Part shown: positions 11,362 through 25,466 of the stretch, one piece after another
How the letters are laid out: every line of letters starts with the position of its first letter
Numbering within the stretch: the stretch's first letter is position 1
NCBI RefSeq assembly: GCF_000165425.1
Contig: NW_001799642.1
Span: forward strand, 240,048 to 304,047
Direction: 5' to 3'
DNA: 64,000 bases
Source of the DNA: Paramecium tetraurelia
Lineage: Eukaryota > Ciliophora > Oligohymenophorea > Peniculida > Parameciidae
Made by a program: the position numbers and the translations under genes
Notes under the pieces: model-generated
Told to the model about the DNA's origin: nothing
Database searches by the model: none
The model's input: only the letters and a program-made list of their open reading frames with translations

Positions 11362-14300
11362 TCAATTAAAGTCACATTTAGAGTTTTATTCAACACATTT
11401 TTTGTTTAAACTATTCCATTTACAATTTTGATATTTAATGCTCAAGCAAGCATTTATATTGATACCTTTAGTTTCTTATCCACATTTACAAGAAATCACT
11501 TCATTGTCATTAAGAATTACGCAAGATTTAGATTTTTCTGAATACTTTACTTTATCCACATTAACCAATCCACATGAATTTTCATTAACTAGAATGTAGG
11601 TATTATAGTTAATTGTTTGTTAAGCCATTGAGACTGGGATGGAAACACACTGTCCATTTAGCCATCTGCAGAAAGACCCAGGTTTGCTAACAGAAAAGCA
11701 TGAAGCATAACTTAGGGAGGTACTACAATCCTATTAAGAATTTGGTGTATATTAAGTACAGACACCAGAAGTATAATTGATCTTGTCAGTTTTGTTAATA
11801 AAGACTTCTTTGGTTTCTGTGCTCCATAAACATTGACTAGTCTATTGGGTCACACAGGCTACTTTGTTAACATTATCTACACAATTATCATCGTTAAAGC
11901 TTTCTACATGTGTTTAACAAGTTTTATCGACATATTGGCACATCTACCCTTATCTGATAATGTCAAGACAAGCCCGTTTGGATCCGACATTTCCTATTTA
12001 ATTGCAGGTGTCGGTACTAGTAGTTTAAAGGAAGGAGCATTTGTTATTGCTCCAAATACAAGGGAGATCTAGTAGTTGAGTGCATTGCTCTTAAGTTTCT
12101 AATTCATAGCAAGATATTGGCTAAATCAATTTGCATGTATTAGTCGAGGAATTATAAACACAAGCACCCGAATCAGCTTAACTATTGTAGCAGACTTGAA
12201 TAGAGACAACCTTATGAGAGGTTTCCAATGCTGAACAGGTTTTACCCGTAATGTCAAAGTCTTAGCAAACTTTGTTGACAGAATCCCAAGTGCAAAGGTA
12301 ATTATATCCTAAACAAACTTCTTTGTTGATTGAGTCAGAACATTAATTGACTCCATAGGTTGGGCCAAAACAGAAGTTCTTGAATAAGCATTATAATGAA
12401 GGTCTTGTGTATAATTAACAAGCTTGTTCATTAAGTCCACGATCACACTCAAAAACATCTGTTTTTATCACTTATTTACATGATTTGGTGACAAAATCAT
12501 ATTTACAAGGGACATCTAATGTATTTTCACAAACAGAATAGGTATTAACATAGGTGTAATCAGTGCATTTCAGATTCAATTGAGTTATTTCTTAGCAAAT
12601 TGATGTTTGAATGTTAAACTAGCATTTGTAATCTGGATTGGTAATACTGGTGCATCCAACTTGATTAATGACATCTGAACATTTGACAGTTTTTAATTGT
12701 GCATAAGTAATACCTGTACAGATGCTATTATTAATCCAGCATGGTTCGATAGTCACAGATGAACATGTGTCGAGTGATTTATCTTTGCAGAAGATGCTAC
12801 CACCATAACATAATTATCGTTCATCACTGTACTTGCATTGAGGGAACTTGTTACACAACGACTTGCTGAATCCTCTATTAAAACAATCAGCAGCTGATGC
12901 AATTGTGAAATCAGCAGTAGTTAAAACTTGACAATTGCGAGTTGCAGAATTGTATGCACAATCATCTGTAGTATATTAACAGAATTCAAATCTATTTACA
13001 TTAGTCAGAGTCACACAAGTGCCAATTTAACCAGGTGGTACTATATAGTTAAATGACTTGCACTTCTATGCAACCAAGTCATATTAACAAAATTGAGTTG
13101 GATTCGTTATGGATAAACAAGCATAGATGTTAATGGGAGACTCACATAATAAATTCTTAAGATCATTGCTAGTAGCCTCTACACAACCTTTAAGGTCATC
13201 CCACATTGTAGCTATTTTAACAGTGGCATGCTAGTAGCCTAAACATGCGTTCTTATTAAATGACTATCCAATATTCCAATCTTATACGCTCGTTGTTACC
13301 GCATTTCCTTTGTAACAATAATTAGTGGCTGGAATATAATAGCAGAATCCTACAGTAGCTTTGGAACAAGTGATTAAATTAGTTTTAATGTCAGTATTGC
13401 ATTCAGCTAATTTAGTCTATGGGAAGTCAGTGCATTCTCCATTTAAAAATTAACAAGTCTAATGAAAATATTATAATTTATATACACTGCCAGTTTTTCG
13501 TAGATAATAGCATCTAGCTATATTAAGATACCAAGTCTTGGGAGTTTAGTCATCTTGACAGGAAAAGGTATTGTCATAGGTGAAATCGCATTTATTAGTA
13601 ATTGCATTGAAATAGCAAAAGGATTTGGTTGTCGACTCTAAACATGCCTTTTTGCTTAGCCCTGGAGTTTAACATGTTTCATTTGTGGCTGCAGCTGCTT
13701 TACAATCATAGCCTTCAGAGTCGTATTTGCATAAGGTAGTAGCAAAAGAGGCGCAGACTTGTGGGCCAACATAAAGCGGATTAGCGGTAGTAGATACTAA
13801 ATTAGCACAAGTATCAGTTGCAGTAATTAGTTGACATTTTCCCTAATAAAATTTACACAAATTGTTTATTTAAATGCATGCTTTCCAATTGAATGCTGCG
13901 TTGCAAGATGTTTCTAACTTGATCTCATCTGCACTAAGATCCAGACATTGATTATCGACATATTAACCTATATAAATATGATTAAATACAAGTATTGATA
14001 GTCTTGCTCAAGCAGACTCTATTATTGATAGATGTTGATCTACAAAGAGCGATAAATTTCCTGGGGTATTCTTTTGCGTAATCTGCATCTACACAATACT
14101 GTTTGTTATTGTCATAGATGAAATAAGCATCATTGAATGCGTTATTGTAATAAACACAGGCAGTAGCAGAATACGTTTGGCCAACTGGTGGTGTTGCTCT
14201 AGCATATACGGTTGCAATCGCTAAGGTTAAAGTGCTGCATTCATTTTGATAAAATTTGCAATATTTGCCAGGTACTGTAAGACAAGACACTTTATTCAAA

Positions 14301-17300
14301 GAATTATTGCAGTTAGTATCAGTCTCAGTTATTGGAACACACTTGTTGACTTTAGAGTCGAACTTGCATTTATCCAAGGTTCGAGTCAAGCAAGCTACTT
14401 TATTGATACCTTGATGTTTGCTGCAATATAAATCAGTAGAGCCCACATTAGTGCATTTGTAAGTCTTCTAATCATAAAAGCAAGATTCAGTGCCTGACAA
14501 GAGTTAACAGAAGTAAGGATTGACTTATGAGTAATTATTATTCCAAGTGTAATTCTTACATCCAAAATAATTATAGTTTGTGTATTTGATGCAAGCCACA
14601 TTATAATTGGACCATCCACAGGGAACATTCTATTTAATGTTGAGACACCCAAACTTATTCATCACAGAACAAGTGTCAGTCTCAAGACTAGCTGAAACAC
14701 ACAAGTTGTTAACCCATTTGCAGGCTTCTTTGAATGATAACAAACAATGTTGTTATTATCCACCAACGTCATTAATTTCACTGCAGGATAAGGGGATTGT
14801 ATCAATATCTATGCAACTTTACGTTTGCGAATCAAACCAACATGAACTCTTTGAAGTCAAGCAACTCTTTTTACCCAAACCCACACAACTTGCAGCGTAT
14901 TGAGCAGAATTTAAACTCAATTTAACACAGGTAACAGTGGAACTATCCCATTTAGTAAGTATCGTATTGGAGAGAGTTATGCAACTGTTTTGATTTAATC
15001 TTTACAGATTTACTATGCATTTGCTTATGACATCATTCCATTCACAATCAGTGGAATGGGTTTGACAACTATTTTAGGTTGAAATGGAGTCACAAGAAGA
15101 ACTCAAATCAGTTTTTTCCTAACAAGTAGAGAGTCCATAGTCGTACATCATATTTTTGTTCTTGCATTCAACGCAAGCTTTTTTATTTGATGTGATGCCT
15201 ATTAAATTTGAGCAGTCATCATAGAAAGCTCTTTGACAGGAATTTTAAGCAAATTTACAAGGAATTGCTGATATTTGACCACAAGCATATTCCTTATATT
15301 GAGTGATCAAATAATTGACTTCATTGCACACATAATAATAATTGGATTTGTTAGCATTTAATGAAGGGATAGTGAGATTAGTACATTTTCCAGATGAAAA
15401 ATCACATTTCTAATCTATGGTCAAACATAAACTCTTACTGACTCCTGGAGTTGTACATGTAATGACATCTGAACTAGAGGGAATAACACAAGAACTATTC
15501 TTATAATAGCATTTTTCAGAAGAAAAGGAACAATCTTCTGCTTTAAGAGGAGTAATTGATGAACAACTAGATGATGGAGACACATCATCTTCACATAAAT
15601 CAGTGATTGGGGAATCAACAGAACATGCAGGAGTGAAATCATAACCATCCAAAGCTACCTTCTTACAATAAGCATTCTCAGTCTTACTATTAATACAGGA
15701 ACTTCCATTCAATTAGTTACAAGCTTACACTTTATATGAGTTAGCAGTATAATCATTGCAACCACCTTATGTGATGTCAAAATAACAATTATCTGCTAAT
15801 TACAGACAAATGGCCTTAGAGTAGATATTTGTGCATTAAAAAGAGACTGGTGCCAGAGAACAATATGCCCCATTCTAATTACTACTGTATTGAGCATTCA
15901 CTATTTTGGCAAGTTTGCATCCATAATTGGTAGTGTCCCATGCACAATATGATTCAAAATAACATTGTTAGGCATTATCAGCAACAGGATCGCTGGTACA
16001 AATTCTGGTCCCATCATCAGAGGAAGCATCAGTGAGAGTTTCACTTATTGAAGAACATGCTAGTTTGTTGAAAATTTAATTGGTCTAAATGAGAGTAGAA
16101 CATTTGGTTGTGTCTGTAATATCGATAGATCTGCATGTTAAGGTATCTAGATCAAAGTAGCAAGTGGCTGGTAAGTTCATGCAGACATCAATGCTGATGA
16201 GTTTGTCTGTTGAGCATGTTAATTGTTCTTCTTTAAATTCTTAGCATTTCAATTCAGGTGGTTAATTTGGATCAAAGATACATCTGTGATTCTTAGTCAT
16301 AGTTAAACAAGCATGCTTATTCATTATTTTAGAAGTACAATCATTATTTGATGTTAACAGTTCAACACATTTAAAATTATTAAAATAATAACCACCTCCA
16401 ACCAAATTGGTGCAAGTTTGGGCATTATATAAATTATTAACATTAACCTTGTTTAGAGCATCTTTTTAACTGCAAATTAAGTTTGTAGTAGACCACTCAC
16501 AATTGTCATTCATTAGATTCTTACATAAGAACAAATTGATGTTATCGTTGCATTTCAGAGTATTCAAAGCATTCTCATCACTCTCTTCATAGCATTCTAA
16601 TAAGGTTGAATCCCATCTGCAATTTCCTTAGGTCTTGGCATAACAACCAATACTATTAACTCCTGGGAGATCACAGTTCGTTGAGGTATCATAAGAATAG
16701 ACACAATAATTTAAGGGTTCATAGAATTTACAAATTTATCCAGGCATGGTGATATTTTTACAAGCCTACTCATTCACTTTTGCAAAATAAGGAGAAGATG
16801 CTAGAGAGAAGTCATTGCATTTAACATTCTAAGGACTGGATACACACTTGTCAGATCCATCCAAAAAGGCACATGGAACATAGGGATTTGAGATACAGGC
16901 CTATTAATTTTGATTTTCATCACAAGTCAAGAGTGTGAGGTAATCCTCTATTCTTTCACAACTCAAGGTTAGTTTATTCCACTTGCAATAAATGTTTGCT
17001 GAGTATCCTAAACAATAATTAATGTTGACTCCTTCAGTTTCACAATCAGTCAACATTGGAGGTACTAAATATACAGCACAATAATTGGTATCCACATATT
17101 TAAAGTACTTTGCATAATTAGATTTGATAGCTTCAACTCCTTGGCATCCGTATCTACTTAATGATGTGGGTGGGAATACTCCAGCTGAAAATGTGGGATA
17201 GTCACTGTAATTGATTTAAGTACATACAAATCCATCCCAATAACATTTCTGTGTAGTAGACCATTCAATCATCCAACAAGATTTGGAATTCATGGATGAG

Positions 17301-19874
17301 CATTTATATTTCATAAAGTTATAATAATCCTTGACTGCTTATATTGAGGTTAGATCTGTTGATTCATTGGTCAATTGAACACATTTATTGAACTCATTAA
17401 AATAACAGTAAACTGTTTGATCTGTGTATCGACTGCACACATGGGCATTGATACCTGAAACTGTAGTACAACACTTATCTGTGCAAGGCTTATCTTAATA
17501 TAAGATGCAATTTCCCTTTCCATTATATTCACAATAACCTCTAAGGACATCTACCTTCTTTCCCTTGGCTGGATCATTATTTGGCTATGAATATGATAAT
17601 ATAAATTACAAAGTTCATGACAACACTGGCACATACATTTTCATTCACATAGACCTCGGCTCCAGGAGTAGACTTCTATTTTTCTTAGGTATTGTAATCT
17701 AGGCATTTCTCATTCAACTAAACTTAATTGTAATCACATCTAGAAGATCTTGTATTCCAAATACACGATTCACCTAATGTTTTGATGGCCATGCAAATGT
17801 TTAATGTAGGAGAACTAGCAACGCATCTTGCCGTTGTCAATAATTCTTTAGATGCAAGTATATCAATCTCTTGAACTGATTTACTATCAGGAGCAGTCAC
17901 ACAGATGTTGTTAGTCTTATCAAAGTAACATCCTGTTTTGCTTCTTGTAATTTAAGAACATGCAAAAGCATTTAATCCAGGAGTTGTACAATAATCACCT
18001 GTGTCACTATAGTTGACACTATTTACACATCCAAAAGCATCAGAATTATACTTACAAGGTTCTGAATTAGCAGTAACCAATGCACAAATGGCAGGATTGA
18101 CAAATTATAATTCTATACAATTGACAAGTGACAGAGATTCCTTACTCTTTATCTTTGTACATTAACTTCTATACCATCTACACCTCTACCCTAATTTACT
18201 TATCATTGTGCAGCCATGTTTATTTAATCCCATTTGTTCGCATTCCATATCAATTAGACTTACTAGGTTGACCTCTGTGCAAAGTGAAGTCTCTTCATTA
18301 TAGTAACACCCAATGAATTTGCTATTCTTGAATTCAGTCACTTAGGAACAAGACTTTGGATTTGAGAACTTAAGTTCACTGCAACGGGTATTTAGTTCAA
18401 TGACTTCCACGTCCTCGCACTAACCTACTTATTCATTCCACTTGCAGGATATCTACTATTGTATATTGACACAAGCATATAGATTGATGAATGGAGTTGT
18501 GCAATTTTCGAATCCATTGCTTCTTACACACAAGTGAAGAGTTGCATCGTATTTACAACCAACACCGTTCTTAGATATTGATTAACAAACATTTCCATTC
18601 ACCTTATAAGCAGTACCATCAATCAAAGGCAAAGGGCAATCCAAGTCTTGGTTGATGATAATTCTCTGACATTTTTGACCATTCCATTGACAATTTTGAA
18701 ATGGAGTTGTGATGCTAATACATGAAATCTCATTTATGTTATCTTCACATAAAGTCATCTTTAGTTATTCTTCAGATAATTCAGAACATCCCAATTCATC
18801 ATCAAATATACCTTAGTTTAATTAAAATTAATTACATTTATCATTTTGAATTTATAAACAAGCATTTTTGCTTAATCCTTTTGTCCTGCAACTTATCTAA
18901 TTTAATGCCGTAATTGGTGTGCATGTTCTGTGTTCCTTATCATATTCACATAATTCTGACATAGCCATACAAACACTTGGATTAATATTTGAAACATCCG
19001 AACATTTAGTGTTCTCTTTGACTTCGTAATCCTAACACCCTGTCTATTTCCAAGCACATCTCACAGCTGGATTTGAAATCCCAAGACAGGCCTCAATATT
19101 TAATTGTTATAAACAACTAATTTCATCTTTTTGTTAAAATTATCTACATATCCCATGCTAAAAAATGCCTAAAACTCTAACTATTACTTACATTTCTATC
19201 CAGGAGTCTTAATTGATGTGCAGGCTACTTAGTTCAACCCGGAAGTATCGCAAGTTATTGTTTGAAGCATAATGTCAGACACATTTTCACAAGAATATCC
19301 ACCTTCAAATCCGTTATTATAACCTAGCAGTATTTTACTAAATCTTATACATGGAATCTCCTAAATCTGGGAACATAATTCAGGGGCGACGGCTGTGTTG
19401 AAAATTAATGAGCAATCATTTCCAGATGGAATGGGTCCCTCATATTAAGAACAAATTGTTCCACTCCAATAACATTATTTTTGATGGATATTTACACAAC
19501 CATAGATAGAAAAGTGATCCTTGCATTCTAGATGTCTCAAATGGAACTCATTCGCATCTATGCATTTCTTTCCAAAAAAGCCTTTCTCTATAATTCTAGA
19601 TAATTACATTAAGCTTCATTCCCACTCAAATTTTGTTTTTACATCAAGCATGCCTGCAGATTAAGAGTGGGCTAGCATCCTAATGAGCTACTTTTAACCT
19701 CTATGCATTGATTTTCGAAAAAACTAAATTAACCTTGAATTATTTATAGCCAAATTTACATGCTATTCCTTGAGTCTTCTACACACATGCAACTGGATCC
19801 AAGGGGTAGTAGCTGCAGAACATTCCCAATGTAGTTGTAATATAGAGCGTAATTATCAAAATGGAAAATTTCAT
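11362..19874 (-). CDS. Giant secreted cysteine-rich protein, Paramecium surface-antigen type
   Basis: ATG 19874 begins a signal peptide (MKFSILIITLYITTTLG), followed by more than 2,700 residues of cysteine-rich modules down to TGA 11364-11362. Modules of roughly 60-75 residues repeat a pattern of about four to eight cysteines, such as GINKVACLTRTLDKCKF then KVNKCV. Phrases like TPGLNAFACSQ recur. This matches Paramecium surface-antigen-type domains, found in immobilisation antigens and related coat proteins. Micro-introns seen near the 5' end are 19734-19759, 19588-19607 (20 nt), 19169-19191 and 17585-17609; more may exist. The C-terminus (KWNSLNKKCVEQNSKCDFN) has no hydrophobic tail, so I see no GPI signal. 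It is probably secreted, or held in the coat or trichocyst lumen by other means. Confidence 0.85.
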
Positions 19875-20138
19875 ATGATATTGAATATTAATTGGAACTT
19901 TAAAATTCAGTATAAATAGTCGGCATTGATTAATTTTAATAAGTGGGTTTCTATTATCGATATCGATTTTAAAGGGATCTTATTTACATCTTTTGTCTTT
20001 TCAAACATGAGTAAGTTAATTTTTTATGGAATATATTGATACCAAGTTAATTTACTATTTTATTAAAGGATAAATATGAATTTCAATTATGCAAAATAAA
20101 TAAAATTAGAAGTAAGAACAAAATAAATTAACAAATCA

Positions 20139-21717
20139 TCAAATAAACATTTGTGAATTAATTGAATCCAAACTAGAAATTGTATTCTGAGTTGTTGTCT
20201 CTTTTGATCTTTTCATCTTGATCGAAGACGATGAACTCTCTTATTGATATAATTTTTGGCTTTTCTTAATTAAATGTGAGTCATCTTTATTAATCTTCTT
20301 CCTAATTTAATTACTCTAATTTTATCTCCTATTCGTCTTCTAATAAATTGTTTCTTCATCATTTTTTGTGTTGTTCAGGAACTCTAAAGGAATGTCCAAC
20401 AACTGCCTCCTTTTCTCCTTGACCAAACTCTCAAATTAGGATGTCCTGTAAATATCTTCCAGATCGCCGTTAAGTTCTAAGAATTGTCTTTTCATCTTAT
20501 AGATCATGTCATTTCTTTCGCATCTTTCGCAAGTGCAGAATCCCTAGATTCAAAGATGAAATTTTACTTTGCACAAAGGACAAATCCACAAATAAGACGT
20601 GGTCTCATAAGAATCAAAATCGTACTTTAGACACTTTAAACAGAAGTACCTCTAACACATTATTTATTTGTCTATGATAAACATAATATTCGTACTTTCT
20701 ATGACATAATTCTCAGCATAAAAATCAATGAGAAATTATCTTGCTTACTTGGCATTTATTTAGTACCTTTGACAGATCAATAAATCTTCGTTGTATTCAT
20801 GCAAACCCATTTAAAAATGGTTATATTGACACTATTTCAGATTTTTGATTTCCACCATCTCCTTACAATAATGGCACATCTACATTTCGAACACATCCTA
20901 CTATCCTACATACAGAATTACATCAGATCTCAAATTGCATGGTTAGGTAACTAAATCAAACTTTTGTTCTCGAAATCTCTGGAGATTGCCAAAATCCTCC
21001 ACACTCATAGTGATGGGAGTTTTACTCAAATACTTATCGAAAATAACATGGACTGTATTGTCTGAAGTGGATAATTGTGATAATTACTTTAATCATTGAA
21101 GGTTGCTTTGGCAATACTCTCAGCCACTTAATAGTCTTACTGTGAGATTATTAGGTGTTTGAGCTAACTTAATTCGTTTTAATGATTGGACAGTCTCGAT
21201 CGAGTCAATTTCAATTTATGTTCCCCAACTTAAGAGCTATTGTAAGTATACAATAAAGTTAAGTTTATCTGATGAATGTGCTGTTCCAAACTAATTTACA
21301 ATGAATATGAATACATTTGCAATGCATTTCTGTTGCAACTAGTAATTTCATCAAGTTATTATTGATATTGTTCTATTGAAATACTTAACTCATCTGGCCA
21401 ATCAATTTGTTGCATTAAATTAGATAACAAATCTGCTTCTTGATTGTAAATCTGCAATTGCTATGCATCCGAACAAAGCGTGATATTCTTTATTAACTCT
21501 TATGCCTTCATTAATTCAGTTGACAGATGATCAAAACAAACTTCGTCTATCATTTCATCTATTAAATTTTCTATCGGTTCCTATTTTGATTGTCTTTGCA
21601 TAAAGAGCAACTAAAATCTTGTTTTCAAATTGTTTAAGTTAGTTTAGAACAGCTTGGTTCGATTGTTCTACCTAATTACCTTATTTAATGGACTCACAAA
21701 TTTTGATGATCTGCCAT
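20139..21717 (-). CDS. zf-4CXXC_R1 (CDCA7-type) zinc-finger protein
   Basis: The model starts at ATG 21717 (MADHQNLQNNRTKLFQTNLN) and uses introns 21672-21697, 21062-21087 and 20544-20567. It leaves 1,503 nt, or 500 residues. The N-terminal 250 residues are helical and glutamine-rich. A cysteine cluster follows: MCHYCKEMVEIKNLKQCQ, then RYFCLKCLKYDFDSYE, then WICPLCKGFCTCERCERND. This is the paired CxxC arrangement of zf-4CXXC_R1, found in CDCA7 and in some JmjC demethylases, where it binds DNA or chromatin. There is no JmjC domain here. The C-terminus is S/K/Q-rich. A nuclear chromatin role is likely; a link to DNA methylation cannot be shown from this sequence. Confidence 0.8.
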
Positions 21718-21966
21718 TTCGAGCTACTTCTATTCATAACAAGAATACATTTGCTTTTGAGAATATCGATATCTGTTATTTAAACTGGAGATTAGACAAT
21801 GAAATATTGTTCATTTATTTCTCTCCAAAACTCTGAAGTGAAGATTTATTCTCCATTTTTATCCATTTTGCAATATTTTTAATATTGAATTGAAAAATTA
21901 TTCAATAATACATGTATTAGTTAAAACCAAAGTCTTAAATATAAAGAAGCCAAAAATTATATTAAT

Positions 21967-23610
21967 TCAATTTTAGAATGCAGCCAATTGTCCTTTGTTT
22001 TGTAATTCCTTCTCCTTTTCCTTCTCTGCATCGATCACTGCCTAATCTCTCCAATCATAGCCCACTTCCTTAAGAACCAAACCCAATATGATTCCGATGA
22101 CATTCAATGCGAAACAAATCCAAAACACTCCTTCCCATTTGATTTTCTTTCTTGCAAAAGCATATAGTATGTATCCAATCATATTAGCTACTCCAACAAA
22201 GAAGAACATGAACCCGTACATGAGACCTCCAATTTTCTTTCCATAGATTTTAGCACATATAACTGGATAAGTAGCCAATAGTCCACCTTCTGCAAGATAG
22301 ACTACAGCAATCAGTAAGAGATAGCCAATTCCATCTTTATTGTATGGCAATATGGCAGTTGTGATGAGATTGAGAATAGAGATGAGAGTAAATGTAAATT
22401 TGTATGAAGTCTTATCTGTTAGAGTTGCCCAGAAGAATCTCGATGATCCATTCATAACTCCTGCAACTGAACCAGTAGCTGTTAACGTAGCATCATCTAT
22501 TCCCAACTCTAATCCGTAGTATTTATAGCAATTAGATATCAACATACCAAAAGTACAGGACATCAATACAATTAATTGGAGAATCACAAAGGACGGATGT
22601 TTCATTCCTCGTTTACTAAAGAAATAAATATGATATCTTACATTTCAACACATTCTTTATGAGCTGGTAAAACTGGAGGAGGAGGGGCAGGAGCTCCTTC
22701 TTTTCTTTTCTTCTTTTCTTCAGCCTCTAAGGTAGCCAACATTTTATCTGGATCAATTTCAGCTGGGTATCTAACCATTATTGTTGCTATAATTCCCAAT
22801 CCAAAATAGCTTGCAGCAAGAACTTACAACATCAATGGAACTTTGTCTCCTACTTCACTGTCGAAGTATTTCACATCTTTGCCATCCTCCACTTCTATTA
22901 CTGATGGCTTCAAATTGTTGGGATTTGCTACTGCTTTGCATACGAAATTGAAGATGAATGATCCAAATCCATAACCACCAATTGTCATTCCTGATACTAA
23001 ACCTCTTCGGTTAGGGAAGTATCTCCATCCACAAATTATTGGTAGCATATATAATAAACCCCCAGAAATGCCAACCATTATGCAATACACTGCTATAAAT
23101 CCTCCTATCTGTTGGATAAATGATATAATCAGGAAAGCCAATGCAATAGTAAATGAACCTATACCTATTGTCACTTTAAATCCAATTTTCTCAGCTATCT
23201 TTATACCAAATGAGAGGACTGACATTGTGATGATTCCAAGGATTGGAAAGATGATAGCCATGAAATTTAGTGTGACATCCTTGTCTTTCTCTCTCATCCA
23301 AGCACAAACATAAGGACCTAAACAAAATTATTTTTAATTTATTACTGATTGAACCCCAAACATAAAATGTTCCCAACTCTATGTGTAGAATTACACCTCC
23401 AATCAATGAAATTATTCCTCTTTTTGTAAAGTTCCTCATTTCCTCCTCTGAATAAATTTCTTTATTCGGATTTATGTGAGTATCAGTTTTCATTGGACTG
23501 CTTTATTCACTCAACTTTGATAGTAATTTGTTCTGCTCGTTTGCTCCATGCACTGTTGCCAGTCCAGTCAAGTTATTTTATGCAATTGATGATGCATCTT
23601 GTTACTCCAT
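21967..23610 (-). CDS. MFS transporter, oxalate/formate or monocarboxylate type
   Basis: ATG 23610 (MEQQDASSIAQNNLTGLATV) leads into about twelve hydrophobic segments. Introns at 23318-23345 (28 nt) and 22616-22641 (26 nt) leave 1,590 nt, or 529 residues. Landmarks are LGTFYVWGSIS in the first span, SFGIKIAEKIGFK between early helices, GYGFGSFIFNF, a long central charged loop (MLATLEAEEKKKRKEGAPAP), and second-half helices such as GSVAGVMNGSSRFFWATLTD, which carries an MFS loop signature. The overall layout matches the oxalate:formate antiporter and monocarboxylate transporter branch. The substrate cannot be told from sequence; plasma or vacuolar membrane is probable. Confidence 0.85.
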
Positions 23611-24587
23611 TTTTTTTATAATATTTTATTTGAAAAAATTATATCTTATAGCTAATTATTATAAATCCTTATAAACTCCAACCCCTTAGTACAAAATAAT
23701 AGTGTGTCATTAAAAATGATGCACTTTTAACTCTAATTTATTATAAAATTTAAATAATTTTATAAAAAATTTATAATATTTTAAATTTGTTTCTCCTTTT
23801 TCATGCTTCTCTTATCAATTTAAATACATCCAAATTTCAACATTAGCGACCCAATTATCATAACTAAACCATCAACATCATTAAATAAGCATCTTCGAAT
23901 CTCCATCATGTCAAGAAACAAAATTTTTAAAAAAACCATTATTTTCAACTCTAGAAGAAATAACCTTATCTAATCATTAAGTTTTTTATCATTAATTTTG
24001 AATCCAAGGCATGAAATGAACAAGATATTTCGAAATATTTATTATAAATTTTATAGTTCCTTTTTTAGTAGTGTAATTCTGACAATGATATTTTGCTTAA
24101 AAATCGTCTAATTTTTGATATTAGAACTCTCCCTAATCTCTTAGTACTATTGACTCTTTTAATTGCCTCTCTCAAAGGGAATTACTTAGTTAACGGGTTT
24201 CTAAGAAAAATTATGAAAGATTATTTGAACATTAAACTTGTTTGATAAGGTTCATTGTGTGAGAGCCTTCTGGTGATAACTGTCAGAGATTGAAGAAAAA
24301 GAAAGGAAAATAAAATATTGTTTAAGTATAATGTTATAATGATTCCCAATTACAGATTATTAATAAATTTTTAAAATTTAATTTGATTTCATTTAGTTAT
24401 AGTGAATTTTGATTATTTAGGAAAATAATAATAAAAGCTCTTATAAAATATAAAATTTTGGAATTCCATTTATGCTAAATATTGCAGAGTTTTTCAACTA
24501 AATTCTATATAATTCCTAAGCAGAGAGCCAGTGCTGATTTAAAAAGGTTAAATTATATTTTGATTATTTGAAATATTATCTAATTGT
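23611..24587. other. AT-rich intergenic region
   Basis: About 980 bp lies between the transporter start and the SR-protein stop. It is rich in A/T runs, and I found no long or protein-like frame, RNA fold or repeat. It presumably carries the transporter promoter next to 23610 and the 3' region of the SR gene. Confidence 0.5.
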
Positions 24588-25309
24588 TCATCTTCTTCTC
24601 CTTCTATGACTCTAACTTGGACTTCTCGAAGGGGATTTTGAAATCGATCTTCTTTTGTAATGTCGTCGACGACTAAGAAACATTGATAAATTGGGCACCT
24701 ATGATGTCTTCTACGACTGCTTGAGTAAGAGTCAGACGATATAGATCTTCTTCTTCTATGTGATCTGGATCGAGAGCGACGGTAGGCATAACCAGCATAG
24801 CGACCTGGGGTCTTTCTTCTTGGCTCAGCTCTTTTTGATACTTCCACTTTAATTTTCGATCCATGCAATTCTTTGTCTTGCATTGCTTCTAGAGCTATTT
24901 GGACAGTTTCCTTTTTGGCAAATTTAACGAATCCGAAACCTCTAGATACTTTGCCAGGGCTAGTGGAAATAATTGATAAGGAAATTACTACCCCTTGCTT
25001 CGGGGCTCCATGCAGACAGTGGCATATTCAATTTGGCCATACTTCTCGAAGGTTTCTTTCAACTCGGTGTCGGTAACTCTCTTGGACAAATTGGAGACAT
25101 GGAGGCATAATTTTTCTAGATGTTGATAATGTTGAAGTAGTTGATAGTGAGGTATTTTGAATGTTGATATATGATGTGTGATTAACCTTAATTTGGATGT
25201 GAATTTGATTTCGATTTTGGACTTGGACTCTGATGTTAACTCTTGGATGGACTGCTTCCTAAAGAGTATAAATATTAAAATTACGACTGGACTTAGATGA
25301 TTTGGACAT
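24588..25309 (-). CDS. SR-type splicing factor with one RRM (TRA2-like)
   Basis: The protein has a short serine-rich start (MSKSSKSSRSSPSKSQHQ), one RRM with RNP2 LHVSNL and RNP1 RGFGFVKF, and a C-terminal arginine/serine domain (RRSRSRSHRRRRSISSDS). This N-RS, RRM, C-RS order is that of TRA2-type SR proteins, which bind exonic enhancers and promote splicing in the nucleus. Four introns are used: 25259-25284, 25116-25186 (71 nt, far longer than the others), 24960-24991 (32 nt) and 24673-24698. With them the spliced length is 567 nt, or 188 residues, exactly divisible by three. The final intron starts GTG instead of GTA. Confidence 0.85.
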
Positions 25310-25466
25310 CACTCAATAATAATAATTATTAATAAATATAAATAGTTATTTCAAATTTCAATTACAATTCAATCAAACCTCTTCTTAAAAATATTAAGCA
25401 AGCATAAATAACTCACGCTCCTAATTTTATTTAGTTTTCTATTTGATATTATTAATAATATAATTA

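Noticed and set aside
14246-14903. Plus-strand open frames of 60-100 residues
   Set aside because: They are antisense shadows of the giant cysteine-rich gene, whose minus-strand frame is continuous and cysteine-patterned.
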